NCBI RefSeq assembly: GCF_035982055.1
Contig: NZ_CP108427.1
Span: 6,943,001-7,007,000 of the forward strand
Direction: 5' to 3'
DNA from: Streptomyces sp. NBC_01288
Lineage (GTDB): Bacteria > Actinomycetota > Actinomycetes > Streptomycetales > Streptomycetaceae
Length of the DNA: 64,000 bases
Part shown: positions 21,800 through 30,494 of the stretch, piece by piece
Numbering within the stretch: the first letter of the stretch is position 1
How the letters are laid out: every line of letters begins with the position of its first letter
Position numbers and translations under genes: made by a program
Notes under the pieces: generated by a model
What the model saw: only the letters and a program-made list of their open reading frames with translations
Database searches by the model: none
Told to the model about the DNA's origin: nothing

Positions 21800-22705
21800 G
21801 TGTCCGTACGCGAGTTCGTGGTCCTCGGCACAGCCAGCCAGGTCCCCACCCGGCACCGCAACCACAACGGCTACCTCCTCCGCTGGGACGGCGAGGGCAT
21901 CCTCTTCGACCCCGGCGAGGGCACCCAGCGCCAGATGCTGCGCGCCGGCGTCGCCGCGCACGACCTCAACCGCATCTGCGTCACCCACTTCCACGGCGAC
22001 CACTCCCTCGGCCTCGCGGGAGTCATCCAGCGCATCAACCTGGACCGGGTCCCGCACGAGATCACCGCCCACTACCCACGCTCGGGCCGGCGCTTCTTCG
22101 ACCGCCTGCGCTACGCCACGGCGTACCGCGAGACGGTGGGCATCACGGAGTCCCCGGTGTCCGAGGACGGCGTACTCGCCACCACCCCCGCGTACACCCT
22201 GGAAGCCCGCAAGCTCTCCCACCCCGTCGAGTCCTACGGCTACCGCCTCACCGAACCCGACGGCCGCCGCATGCTCCCCGACCGCCTCGCCGCGCACGGC
22301 ATCAAGGGCCCGGACGTGGGTCGCATCCAACGCGAGGGGGCGATCGGCGACGTGACCCTCGACGACGTCAGTGAGGCACGGCACGGCCAGCGTTTCGCGT
22401 TCGTCATGGACACCCGGCTCTGCGACGGGGTGCACGCCCTCGCGGAGGGCTGCGACCTGCTGGTGATCGAGTCGACGTTCCTGGACGAGGACGAGCAACT
22501 GGCCGTAGACCACGGCCACTTGACCGCAGGGCAGGCGGCGGGGGTGGCGCAGGAGGCGGGCGTACGGCACCTGGTCCTCACGCACTTCAGTCAGCGGTAC
22601 TCCGAGCCGGAGGAGTTCGAGCGGCAGGCGCGGGCGGCGGGGTTCGAGGGGGAGCTGACCGTGGCGCACGATCTACTCAGGGTGCCGGTTCCGAAACGGC
22701 GGTAA
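21800..22705 (+). CDS. rnz: Ribonuclease Z
   Basis: A 301-residue MBL-fold tRNA 3'-endonuclease. It has the metal motif HFHGDHSLGL, an early GEGTQRQML, a later FVMDTRLCDG and the C-terminal LTHFSQRY. Its length fits bacterial RNase Z, which matures the 3' ends of tRNAs lacking encoded CCA. GTG 21800 directly follows the HIT gene. Confidence 0.92.
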   Translation: MSVREFVVLGTASQVPTRHRNHNGYLLRWDGEGILFDPGEGTQRQMLRAGVAAHDLNRICVTHFHGDHSLGLAGVIQRINLDRVPHEITAHYPRSGRRFFDRLRYATAYRETVGITESPVSEDGVLATTPAYTLEARKLSHPVESYGYRLTEPDGRRMLPDRLAAHGIKGPDVGRIQREGAIGDVTLDDVSEARHGQRFAFVMDTRLCDGVHALAEGCDLLVIESTFLDEDEQLAVDHGHLTAGQAAGVAQEAGVRHLVLTHFSQRYSEPEEFERQARAAGFEGELTVAHDLLRVPVPKRR

Positions 22706-22725
22706 AACACCCGTACGATACTTCG

Positions 22726-23718
22726 ATGCCCATTCCCAAAGCCGAACTGCACCTGCACATCGAAGGCACCCTGGAACCCGAGCTGGCCTTCGCGCTCGCG
22801 GCCCGCAACGGCGTCGAGCTGCCGTACACGGACACCGAGGAACTCCGCGAGGCGTACCTCTTCGAGGACCTCCAGACCTTCCTGAACCTCTACTACGAGC
22901 TGATGGCCGTCCTGCGCACCGAGCGGGACTTCGAGGACCTCGCCAACGCCTATCTCGCCCGCGCCGCCGCGCAGGGCGTACGGCACGCGGAGATCTTCTT
23001 CGACCCGCAGGCGCACATCGCGCGGGGTGTGGACATGGGCACGGTGGTGGAGGGCCTGTGGCGGGCCCTGGGCAGCAGCGAGACCAACCACGGCGTCTCG
23101 ACCCGCCTGATCCTCTGCTTCCTGCGCGACGAGTCCGCCGACTCGGCCCTGGAAACGCTGGAGGCCGCGAAGCCGTACCTCGACCGGATCACCGGCATCG
23201 GCCTCGACTCGGCCGAGGTCGGCCACCCGCCGGTGAAGTTCCGCGAGGTCTACGAGGCCGCCGCCGCGCTGGGTCTACGACGCGTCGCACACGCCGGTGA
23301 GGAGGGTCCGCCGGCCTACATCACGGAGGCGCTGGACATCCTCGGCGTGGAGCGCGTCGACCACGGGCTGCGCTGCATGGAGGACGAGGAGCTGGTGGCG
23401 CGCCTGGTTCGCGACCGCATCCCCCTCACCCTCTGCCCCCTGTCGAACGTCCGGCTGCGCGCGGTGGACATCCTCGCCGAGCACCCCCTCCCCGCCATGC
23501 TGGACGCGGGCCTGCTCTGCACGGTCAACTCGGACGACCCGGCCTACTTCGGCGGGTACGCGGGCGACAACTTCGACGCGGTCCGCTCGGCGCTGGGCCT
23601 GACCGAGGACCGGTTGCGCGAGCTGGCCCGGAACTCCTTCGTCGCGTCCTTCCTGGAGGACGACGAGGAGCGGCGGGTTCGTTATCTGGCCGAGGTGGAG
23701 GCGTACGAGTTCTCGTAA
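22726..23718 (+). CDS. Adenosine/adenine deaminase-family amidohydrolase
   Basis: A 330-residue TIM-barrel amidohydrolase. Zinc ligands and catalytic residues appear in ELHLHIEGTLE (HxH), AHAGEEGPP and VNSDDPAYFGGY. Automated tools would call it adenosine deaminase. However, FDPQAHIARGV, GLDSAEVGHPP and AHAGEEGPPAYI fit my recollection of adenine deaminases of the fungal Aah1/Pseudomonas type better than of true adenosine deaminases. I therefore favour adenine as the substrate, at moderate confidence. Either role is purine salvage. It starts 20 bases after rnz. Confidence 0.85.
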   Translation: MPIPKAELHLHIEGTLEPELAFALAARNGVELPYTDTEELREAYLFEDLQTFLNLYYELMAVLRTERDFEDLANAYLARAAAQGVRHAEIFFDPQAHIARGVDMGTVVEGLWRALGSSETNHGVSTRLILCFLRDESADSALETLEAAKPYLDRITGIGLDSAEVGHPPVKFREVYEAAAALGLRRVAHAGEEGPPAYITEALDILGVERVDHGLRCMEDEELVARLVRDRIPLTLCPLSNVRLRAVDILAEHPLPAMLDAGLLCTVNSDDPAYFGGYAGDNFDAVRSALGLTEDRLRELARNSFVASFLEDDEERRVRYLAEVEAYEFS

Positions 23719-23741
23719 GTCGGTGGTGACACCGCGGGCTG

Positions 23742-23798
23742 GTGGGGGCTGGTCGCGCCCCGCGGCGGAGCCGCACGTCGATACAGCCCCGCGCCCCT
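23742..23798. repeat. Dispersed GC-rich intergenic repeat, inverted copy
   Basis: The reverse complement of the 57-base element at 21318-21374 with few differences. It sits between convergent genes (the deaminase and the MFS transporter), where it could end transcription from both sides. Confidence 0.75.
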
Positions 23799-23833
23799 GG
23801 GGGGCTGGGCTTGGGCCTGTGTCGATGTGCTGC

Positions 23834-25168
23834 TCAGCCGCCGGTGGCCGTGGCCGCCTGCCGAGGGCCCGCCGTGTCGTAGGCGCCCTGCGCCGGGACG
23901 GCCGGGGTGTCCATCGGGATCTCGACGACCGGCTGTTCGGGGGCGCCGATCTGCGGGACCGCGCCGCAGGGCGAGCCGGTCGACGAGGCGACCACGGCGG
24001 CCGGGGTGCCCCCGCGTCGCCGGACCGTACCCGGCACCAGCAGCCGGCCGCCGGTGTGGAGAGCGACCCCGGTCATCGGTACCGCGATCACGACCAGCCC
24101 CACCGCGAGGATCGCGCCCATCGCCGGGAACCCGGCCCGCGCCGACAGCACGCTGCCCGCCAGGGGTCCCGCCGCCGTGCCGAGCGACGAGGCCGAGCCG
24201 ACGAGGACGGCCCAACGCCCGCGCGGATCAAGGGAGGCGGCGAGGCCGAGGACGTAGGACAGGACGACCGGGTAGAGGGTGTTCCAGGCGATCTCGCCGG
24301 TCGCGAACGTCCTCAGGTCGTGCGCGGACGCGCTGAGCACGATGCAGCCCGCGATGAGCGCCGTCCCCGCGCCGATCGGTACCGCGCGCCCCAGCCGGGC
24401 CCCGAGTGTGCCCGCGCCGATCACGCCCACCAGCCCCGTGCCGAGCGCGATCGCGAAGACCGCGCCGACGGTGACCTCGGAGAGGTGCGCCTGGTCGATG
24501 CCGATGCGGCCGCTGACGCCCCAGAGGGAGTTCTGGGCGAGGGACCAGCACAGCAGGGTGCCGGCGAGGACCAGTCCGGCGCGGCGGTGGGGGAGTCCGG
24601 AGGTGTCCACGCGCGTGTGCTCTCTCGCCGTACGGACCGGGAGGCGGCCGGTCAGTGGCCATACGGCGAGTGCCGTGAGCGCGATCGCGGCGAGCGGTTG
24701 GCCGTGGCCCGCGCCGAGATGCGGGACCGTCAGATAGACGGCACCGGCGAGTGCCGACACGCACAACAGGCCGAGCGTGGACGCGCGATGGGGGTCCCGT
24801 TCGGCGGCGATCCCGGACGCGGCGACCGTGGTGGCCGTACCCGAGCCGAATCCGCCGACCACCGCGCCCGCGATGACCGCGGGGACGGCGTGGGTGAGGG
24901 CGGCCGAGCCGTACCCGAGAACGGCGAGGGCGAGACCGATCCGCGCGAGCGTGCGCGGCCCGACCCGGTCGACCCGGGAGGCGAGCAGAAACCCCGCCGC
25001 GGCCGAACTCAACAGCAGCGCACTGCCGACGGCACCGGCCTGCGTGGCGGAGAGCGGCAGCCCCGCGTCGAGCCTGCCGACGGTGGTGGGGAGGAGATAG
25101 GGGGCTAGATACCCGGCCGTGAAAAGGGCGACGAGGGGCCAGGGCGTGGTGGTGCTGCGGGCGAACAC
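23834..25168 (-). CDS. MFS transporter
   Basis: About 444 residues and roughly 12 membrane segments. The loop after helix 2 reads SRVDRVGPRTLARIG, a variant of the MFS G-x-x-x-D-R-x-G motif. The substrate is unknown. GTG 25168 is chosen because GGGAA lies about 7 bases upstream and the first helix follows soon after. A TTG start at 25252 is possible but would add an unlikely N-terminal extension. The neighbouring IclR gene, upstream on the same strand, is 256 bases away. Confidence 0.75.
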   Translation of the reverse strand: MFARSTTTPWPLVALFTAGYLAPYLLPTTVGRLDAGLPLSATQAGAVGSALLLSSAAAGFLLASRVDRVGPRTLARIGLALAVLGYGSAALTHAVPAVIAGAVVGGFGSGTATTVAASGIAAERDPHRASTLGLLCVSALAGAVYLTVPHLGAGHGQPLAAIALTALAVWPLTGRLPVRTAREHTRVDTSGLPHRRAGLVLAGTLLCWSLAQNSLWGVSGRIGIDQAHLSEVTVGAVFAIALGTGLVGVIGAGTLGARLGRAVPIGAGTALIAGCIVLSASAHDLRTFATGEIAWNTLYPVVLSYVLGLAASLDPRGRWAVLVGSASSLGTAAGPLAGSVLSARAGFPAMGAILAVGLVVIAVPMTGVALHTGGRLLVPGTVRRRGGTPAAVVASSTGSPCGAVPQIGAPEQPVVEIPMDTPAVPAQGAYDTAGPRQAATATGG

Positions 25169-25424
25169 GGGCGTTCCCAGGGCATGCGAAAGAAGCGGCT
25201 CAAAAAAGGGGGATGGGGCGACGACCGTCGACGGACAGGGACGCGCGGCCAATTTGTATCAAGCACGCGGTTCACGAAAGAAGGGCGGGGGGTGTGATCT
25301 GGGGCACGTTCAGTTTGGGGTAGGGGGGACCGGGTAAACGAGCGCCCAATTTCCGGTGCCGGGGGCGTCATTCGGACTGCCCGCTGCGGGGGTCTGGGGG
25401 CGCAGCCCTCGGAAGGCGCGCCCA

Positions 25425-26207
25425 CTACCGCCAGTGCACAGCCCCACCGGCCGCAGACGCCGCGCCCTCGATCTTCGCCCTGACCTCCCGCATCACCGCC
25501 ACGATCTGCCCTTCGTGCTCCGGCGTCAGCCGAGCCACCGGCACCGAGCAACTGATCGCGTCCAGCGGCGGGTTGTCGTACCGCAGCGCGAACCCGATCC
25601 CGACGATCCCGACGACACCCTCCTCGCGATCGACCGAGTAACCCCGGGCGCGGATCGAAGCGAGGTCGGCGGCCAACGCGTACCGGGACGTGTGGGTGTT
25701 CGGCGTCGCGGCCTCGTACGGCCCGTCGGGCAGCTCGGCGTCCGGCCGTTCGGCGAGGAGTGCCTTGCCCAGGGCGCCGACGTGGGCCGGGAGTCGCCGT
25801 CCCACCCTGCTGATGGTTCGCAGGTACTCGTGCGACTCCCGCGTCGCCAGATACGCCACGTCCCGCCCGTCCAGCCGCCCCAGATGGATCGTCTCGCCGA
25901 GCGCCTGGGACGCCTCGTCGAGATACGGGCGTACGACCCGCACGCGCGGGTCGGAGTCCAGATAGGTCGTGCCGGTCAGCAGGGCGTGGATGCCGATGCC
26001 GTAGAGCGAGCCGGTGATGTCCGTGCGGACCCAGCCGTGCGCGATCAGGGTCTGGAGGAGGGCGTACATGGAGCTGCGCGGCACGCCCAGCTCGTCGGCG
26101 AGTTCCTGGAGGCGCGCGGGACGGTCGCCGCGCGCGGCGAGCAGTTCGAGCAGCTCGACCGTACGGGCGGCGGACTTCACCTCGCGGACGCCACCGGGCT
26201 CTGACAT
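25425..26207 (-). CDS. IclR-family regulator of the glucarate module
   Basis: A 260-residue protein. It has an N-terminal winged helix (SAARTVELLELLAARGDRPARL, then PRSSMYALLQTLIAHGWV) and a C-terminal effector domain with HVGALGKALLA and YSVDREEGVVGIVGIG, the usual IclR signatures. IclR proteins sense small organic acids. It is divergent from kdgD with a 102-base intergenic region, so it most likely controls the kdgD-gudD-transporter operon. Its ligand is inferred, not shown, to be glucarate or a breakdown product. The region 25169-25424 downstream holds a GC-rich hairpin-like repeat and no gene. Confidence 0.88.
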   Translation of the reverse strand: MSEPGGVREVKSAARTVELLELLAARGDRPARLQELADELGVPRSSMYALLQTLIAHGWVRTDITGSLYGIGIHALLTGTTYLDSDPRVRVVRPYLDEASQALGETIHLGRLDGRDVAYLATRESHEYLRTISRVGRRLPAHVGALGKALLAERPDAELPDGPYEAATPNTHTSRYALAADLASIRARGYSVDREEGVVGIVGIGFALRYDNPPLDAISCSVPVARLTPEHEGQIVAVMREVRAKIEGAASAAGGAVHWR

Positions 26208-26237
26208 GGGGCGATGTTAGCGAGCGCGGGTGCCCCA

Positions 26238-26266
26238 TTGACGGTCGCGGTTCGCGTATCTAATCT
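26238..26266 (+). promoter_or_regulatory. Candidate promoter of the glucarate operon
   Basis: TTGACG (26238-26243) and TAATCT (26261-26266) are 17 bases apart, a good match to a vegetative promoter. It lies between the divergent IclR and kdgD genes, a natural site for IclR control. Confidence 0.6.
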
Positions 26267-26309
26267 CTGTCTTCATACGTGGATGACGTCTACATAGGGA
26301 GATGGCACA

Positions 26310-27251
26310 GTGAACGGCGACACGGAGACCGTGGTGCGCAGGCTCCGGGACGGGATGACGGGCGGCGTGCTCTCCTTCCCGCTCACCTCCTTCCACGACG
26401 ACGGCTCCCTCGACCCCGCCGGCTTCCGCATTCATGTCGCGGCCCGGATCGCCACCGCCCCCGGCGCCGTGTTCCCCGCCTGCGGCACCGGCGAGTTCTT
26501 CTCGCTGGACGAGGACGAGTACCGCACGGTCGTCACCATCGCCGTCGAGGAGGCGGCCGGCCGCGTCCCCGTCGTCGCCGGAGTCGGCTACGGCTGGGCG
26601 CAGGCCGCCCGCTTCGCGCGCATCGCGGAGGAGGCGGGCGCCGACGCGCTGCTCGTCCTGCCGCACTACCTCGTCGCCGCCCCACAGGACGGCCTGGTGG
26701 CCCAGCTGGAGCAGCTCGCCGCCCGCACCCGGCTCCCGCTCATCGCCTACCAACGCGGCCAAGTCGCCTTCACCGCAAGCTCGTTGAAGCGGATCGCGGC
26801 GATCCCCGGCGTCATCGGCCTCAAGGACGGCCACAGCGACCTCGACCGCCTGCAACGCCTCACGCTCGCCGCCCCCGAGGACTTCCTGTTCTTCAACGGC
26901 GCCTCGACCGCCGAGATCCAGGCCCGCGCCTACGCCACCGTCGGCGTCCCCGCGTACTCCTCGGCCGTCCACGCCTTCGCCCCCGAGATCGCGAACGCCT
27001 TCTTCACCGCGTTGACGGACGGAGACGACAAGACCGTCGAGCGGCTACTGCGCGACTTCTACGTCCCGCTCGTCGAACTCCGCGACCGGGTACCGGGATA
27101 CGCCGTGTCGCTGGTCAAGGCGGCGGCCCGGCTGCGCGGCCAGCCGGTGGGACCCGTACGCGCCCCGCTCACCGATCCCTCGGCCGCCGACCTGGCCGAA
27201 CTCACGACCCTGCTCGCCACCGGACTCGACCTCGTAGGAGCCGTGCTGTGA
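26310..27251 (+). CDS. kdgD: 5-dehydro-4-deoxyglucarate dehydratase
   Basis: A 313-residue member of the DHDPS/NAL aldolase family. It converts 5-dehydro-4-deoxy-D-glucarate to 2,5-dioxopentanoate with loss of water and CO2. The Schiff-base Lys lies in VIGLKDGHSD and the partner Tyr in LIAYQRG. FPACGTGEFFSLDEDEY matches KDG dehydratases rather than dihydrodipicolinate synthase. The GTG at 26310 follows AGGGAG. The stop overlaps the gudD start (GTGA), so the two are coupled. Confidence 0.9.
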   Translation: MNGDTETVVRRLRDGMTGGVLSFPLTSFHDDGSLDPAGFRIHVAARIATAPGAVFPACGTGEFFSLDEDEYRTVVTIAVEEAAGRVPVVAGVGYGWAQAARFARIAEEAGADALLVLPHYLVAAPQDGLVAQLEQLAARTRLPLIAYQRGQVAFTASSLKRIAAIPGVIGLKDGHSDLDRLQRLTLAAPEDFLFFNGASTAEIQARAYATVGVPAYSSAVHAFAPEIANAFFTALTDGDDKTVERLLRDFYVPLVELRDRVPGYAVSLVKAAARLRGQPVGPVRAPLTDPSAADLAELTTLLATGLDLVGAVL

Positions 27252-28537
27252 ACCTCACCATCGCCGACGTCCGCCTCACCCCGATCCTGGTCGCGGACCC
27301 GCCGCTCCTGAACACCCAGGGCGTCCACCAGCCCTACACCCCGCGCCTGATCGTCGAGATCGAGACGGCCGACGGGATCACCGGCCTCGGCGAGACCTAC
27401 GGCGACACCAAGTACCTGGAACTGGCCCGCCCCTTCGCCCAGAAGCTGATCGGCCGTCAAGTCAGCGACCTGAACGGCCTGTTCACGGTCGCCGACGAGC
27501 TGGCCGTCGACAGTTCGCGGGTCTCCGGACAGGTCGACGTCGGCGGCCTGCGCGGTGTCCAGACCGCCGACAAGCTGCGCCTGTCCGTCGTCTCCGCCTT
27601 CGAGGTCGCCTGCCTCGACGCGCTCGGCAAGACCCTCGGGCTGCCCGTGCACGCCCTGCTCGGGGGCAAGGTGAGGGACGCGGTCGAGTACAGCGCGTAC
27701 CTGTTCTACAAGTGGGCCGACCACCCCGAGGGCATCGCGAGCGAGAAGGACGACTGGGGTGCCGCGACCGACCCCGCCGGAGTCGTCGAGCAGGCCCGGA
27801 AGTTCAAGGAGCGGTACGGCTTCACGTCCTTCAAGCTCAAGGGCGGGGTGTTCCCGCCGGACGAGGAGATCGCCGCCGTACGGGCGTTGGCGGCGGCCTT
27901 CCCCGACCACCCCCTGCGCCTCGACCCCAACGGGGCCTGGTCCGTGGAGACTTCGCTGAAGGTGGCGAAGGAGTTGGGGGACGTCCTCGAATACCTGGAG
28001 GACCCGGCGTTGGGCACCCCTGCCATGGCCGAGGTGTCCGCCGGGACCGATGTGCCGCTCGCCACCAACATGTGCGTGACGACGTTCGCGGAGATCAAGG
28101 AAGCCTTCACGAAGGACGCCGTGCAGGTGGTGCTCTCCGACCACCACTACTGGGGCGGACTGCGCAACACCCAGCAACTGGCCGCCATCTGCCGCACGTT
28201 CGGCGTCGGCATCTCCATGCACTCCAACACCCACCTCGGGATCAGCCTCGCCGCGATGACCCACGTCGCGTCGACCGTCCCGAACCTCCACCACGCCTGC
28301 GACTCCCACTACCCCTGGCAGTCGGAGGACGTCCTCACCGAACGCCTCACCTTCACCGACGCCAAGGTCACCGTCTCCGACGCGCCCGGCCTCGGCGTCG
28401 AACTCGACCACGCCAAGCTGGAGTTCCTGCACCGGCGGTGGCTCGACGACGACGGTGCGCTGCGCGAGCGCGACGACGCGGCCGCGATGCGGATCACCGA
28501 CCCGGAGTGGGTCACGCCGTCGATGCCGCGCTGGTAG
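27248..28537 (+). CDS. gudD: Glucarate dehydratase
   Basis: A 429-residue enolase-superfamily enzyme that dehydrates D-glucarate to 5-dehydro-4-deoxyglucarate. It has the catalytic KxK in SFKLKGG, metal ligands in RLDPNGAW and YLEDPA, and the active-site His in SMHSNTHLG. GLGETYGDTKYL near the N-terminus is typical of the glucarate subgroup. The product is the substrate of the upstream kdgD. A dehydrogenase for the resulting alpha-ketoglutarate semialdehyde is not present in this window. Confidence 0.92.
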   Translation: MNLTIADVRLTPILVADPPLLNTQGVHQPYTPRLIVEIETADGITGLGETYGDTKYLELARPFAQKLIGRQVSDLNGLFTVADELAVDSSRVSGQVDVGGLRGVQTADKLRLSVVSAFEVACLDALGKTLGLPVHALLGGKVRDAVEYSAYLFYKWADHPEGIASEKDDWGAATDPAGVVEQARKFKERYGFTSFKLKGGVFPPDEEIAAVRALAAAFPDHPLRLDPNGAWSVETSLKVAKELGDVLEYLEDPALGTPAMAEVSAGTDVPLATNMCVTTFAEIKEAFTKDAVQVVLSDHHYWGGLRNTQQLAAICRTFGVGISMHSNTHLGISLAAMTHVASTVPNLHHACDSHYPWQSEDVLTERLTFTDAKVTVSDAPGLGVELDHAKLEFLHRRWLDDDGALRERDDAAAMRITDPEWVTPSMPRW

Positions 28538-28619
28538 TTCCAGCTCCAACTCCCGTTTCTCTTAGGTGACTTACTCCTGCCCCGTCTGTTGATTTCCCTG
28601 CCCACGATCGGAGCCGCTC

Positions 28620-30029
28620 GTGAACGCAGTAGTCCCCGTACCCGCCCCCGAAGCCCACCCGCCGGCCGTCCGGTCCGCCATTCACAAGATCTTCCGCCGA
28701 GTGGTCCCGCTGTTCTTCGTGATGTTCGTCGCGAACTACATGGACCGCGTCAACCTGGGCTTCGCGCAAGACCAGTTGAGGGCCGACGTAGGCCTTTCGG
28801 CGGCGGCCTTCGGGCTCGGCGCCGGGATCTTCTTCATCGCGTACGCCATCTTCGAAGTCCCCTCCAACATGCTGATGGAGCGCTTCGGGGCGAAGATCTG
28901 GCTCACCCGGATCATGATCAGCTGGGGTGTCGTGGCGACGGCGATGGCCTTCGTCACCACCCCCGGCATGTTCTACGCCCTGCGCTTCCTGCTGGGCGTC
29001 GCCGAGGCCGGCTTCTTCCCGGCGGTGATCTACTACTTCAGCCGCTGGCTGCCCGACTCCCACCGGGGCCGCGCCACGTCGATCTTCCTGATGGGTTCGG
29101 GCACCGCGACGGTCATCGTCGGCCCGATCTCCGGCGCGCTCCTCGAAATGCACGGGGTCTGGGGCCACTCCGGCTGGCAGTGGATGTTCTTCATCGAGGG
29201 CGTCTTCTCGGTCGTCCTCGGCTTCGTGGTCTACCGCTACCTCGACAACGACATCGAGTCGGCGGGTTGGTTGACGGAGGAGGAGAAGACCGGCCTGGCC
29301 GAGGTGATCGACACCGAACAACAGGGCCGGGGTACCGCCGCCCAAGTACGCGTCTCCCGCTGGAAGTTGCTGGCCGACCCGCAGATGCTGCTCTTCCTCT
29401 GGATCTACTTCGCGATCAACGTCGCGCTGTACGCGGTGACGTTCTGGCTGCCGTCGATCGTGGACGACATCGGCGGCCTGAACGACTTCCAGGTGGGCCT
29501 GCTGACATCCGTGCCGTGGCTGTGCGCGATCGCGGCGGTGTACGTCAGCGGACGCGTCTCGGACCGCATCGGCAAACGCCGCCCGATCCTGATGGGCCTC
29601 CTGGTCCTGGGCGGCTGCGGCACATTGCTGGCGGTATTCGTGTCGCCCTGGGCGGGCCTCGGCGCCCTCTGCCTGGCCGCGATGGGCTTCAAGCCCGCCT
29701 CCCCGATCTTCTGGACGATCCCGCAGAGCTACCTCGACGCCCGCGCCGCCGCTCCCGGCATCGCGCTCATCAACTCCATAGGAAACCTGGGCGGGTTCGT
29801 CGCCCCGACCGCCTTCGGAATCATCGAGGACGCGACCGGCTCCACCAAGGCAGGCCTCGTCGGCCTGACGGTCATCGGCTTCCTGGCCGCCCTGAGCGTC
29901 CTCTTGGTACGCGGCGGCGGCCGCAACGACCGGCTCCGGACGCGCCCGGCGACGGTGCCTGGGGCTGCGGTGCGGAAGTCGGCTCCGGGTGCGGCGCGCG
30001 TCGTGGGGCCGGGGTCTGCGGCGGTGTGA
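28620..30029 (+). CDS. MFS transporter, anion:cation symporter type (probable glucarate uptake)
   Basis: A 469-residue protein with about 12 membrane segments. It has ANYMDRVNLGFA at helix 1 and RFLLGVAEAGFFPAVIYYFSRW at helix 4, typical of the ACS/GudP-GarP-ExuT family that imports sugar acids. The position after gudD supports uptake of glucarate or galactarate. The last 45 residues, after LLVRGGG, are Arg/Ala/Gly-rich and outside the family core. This 3' region is repeated twice downstream (see 29853-30400). Confidence 0.87.
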   Translation: MNAVVPVPAPEAHPPAVRSAIHKIFRRVVPLFFVMFVANYMDRVNLGFAQDQLRADVGLSAAAFGLGAGIFFIAYAIFEVPSNMLMERFGAKIWLTRIMISWGVVATAMAFVTTPGMFYALRFLLGVAEAGFFPAVIYYFSRWLPDSHRGRATSIFLMGSGTATVIVGPISGALLEMHGVWGHSGWQWMFFIEGVFSVVLGFVVYRYLDNDIESAGWLTEEEKTGLAEVIDTEQQGRGTAAQVRVSRWKLLADPQMLLFLWIYFAINVALYAVTFWLPSIVDDIGGLNDFQVGLLTSVPWLCAIAAVYVSGRVSDRIGKRRPILMGLLVLGGCGTLLAVFVSPWAGLGALCLAAMGFKPASPIFWTIPQSYLDARAAAPGIALINSIGNLGGFVAPTAFGIIEDATGSTKAGLVGLTVIGFLAALSVLLVRGGGRNDRLRTRPATVPGAAVRKSAPGAARVVGPGSAAV

Positions 30030-30400
30030 TGGGGGCGGGGCCGATCTGGTGGGCGTGAGGGTCGTCGGGTTTCTGGCGGTGTTCGGTGTCCTGTTGGTAC
30101 GCGGTGGAGGGTGCCCTGATCGGGTTCGGCTGCGTTCGGTGACGGCGTCCGCGACCGGGGCGGCTCCGGGTGCGGCGTGCGTCGTAGGACCGGGTCTGCG
30201 GCGGTCCGACTGTGGTGGGTGCCGATCTGGTGGGCGTGAGGGCCGTCGGGTTTCTGGCCGCGTCCGGTGTCCTCTTGGTGGGCGGCGGTGGGCGCTGCGA
30301 CCGGATCCGGACGTGGTCGGTGGTGTGCCCGCGACCGCGGTGGACAGGACTGCGACCGGTGCCGTGCGTGTCGTAGGGCCGGGACCTGCGACTGCCTGAT
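29853..30400 (+). repeat. Three diverged tandem copies of the transporter 3' end
   Basis: The stretch coding for the last transmembrane helix and tail recurs. CTCTTGGTAC (29901) matches CTGTTGGTAC (30091) and CTCTTGGTG (30272), steps of 190 and 181 bases. In matching frames the copies read GFLAALSVLLVRGGG, GFLAVFGVLLVRGGG and GFLAASGVLLVGGGG, and end near VVGPG. Only copy 1 belongs to a complete gene. Copies 2 and 3 fill the 465-base gap before the PfkB gene, lie in different frames and have no start of their own. Confidence 0.8.
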
Positions 30401-30494
30401 ACCCGTGCGACGGGCGGGCCCGGAGCGGGAGCCGCCCCCACGCGCGCGTGGTGGTGCAGACTGGCCTGATCCGTATCACGTCAGGGAGCGCACC

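Noticed and set aside
29989..30399. 136-codon frame starting in the transporter tail
   Set aside because: It reads through decayed repeat copies, changes register between them and lacks a ribosome-binding site, so it is not treated as a gene.
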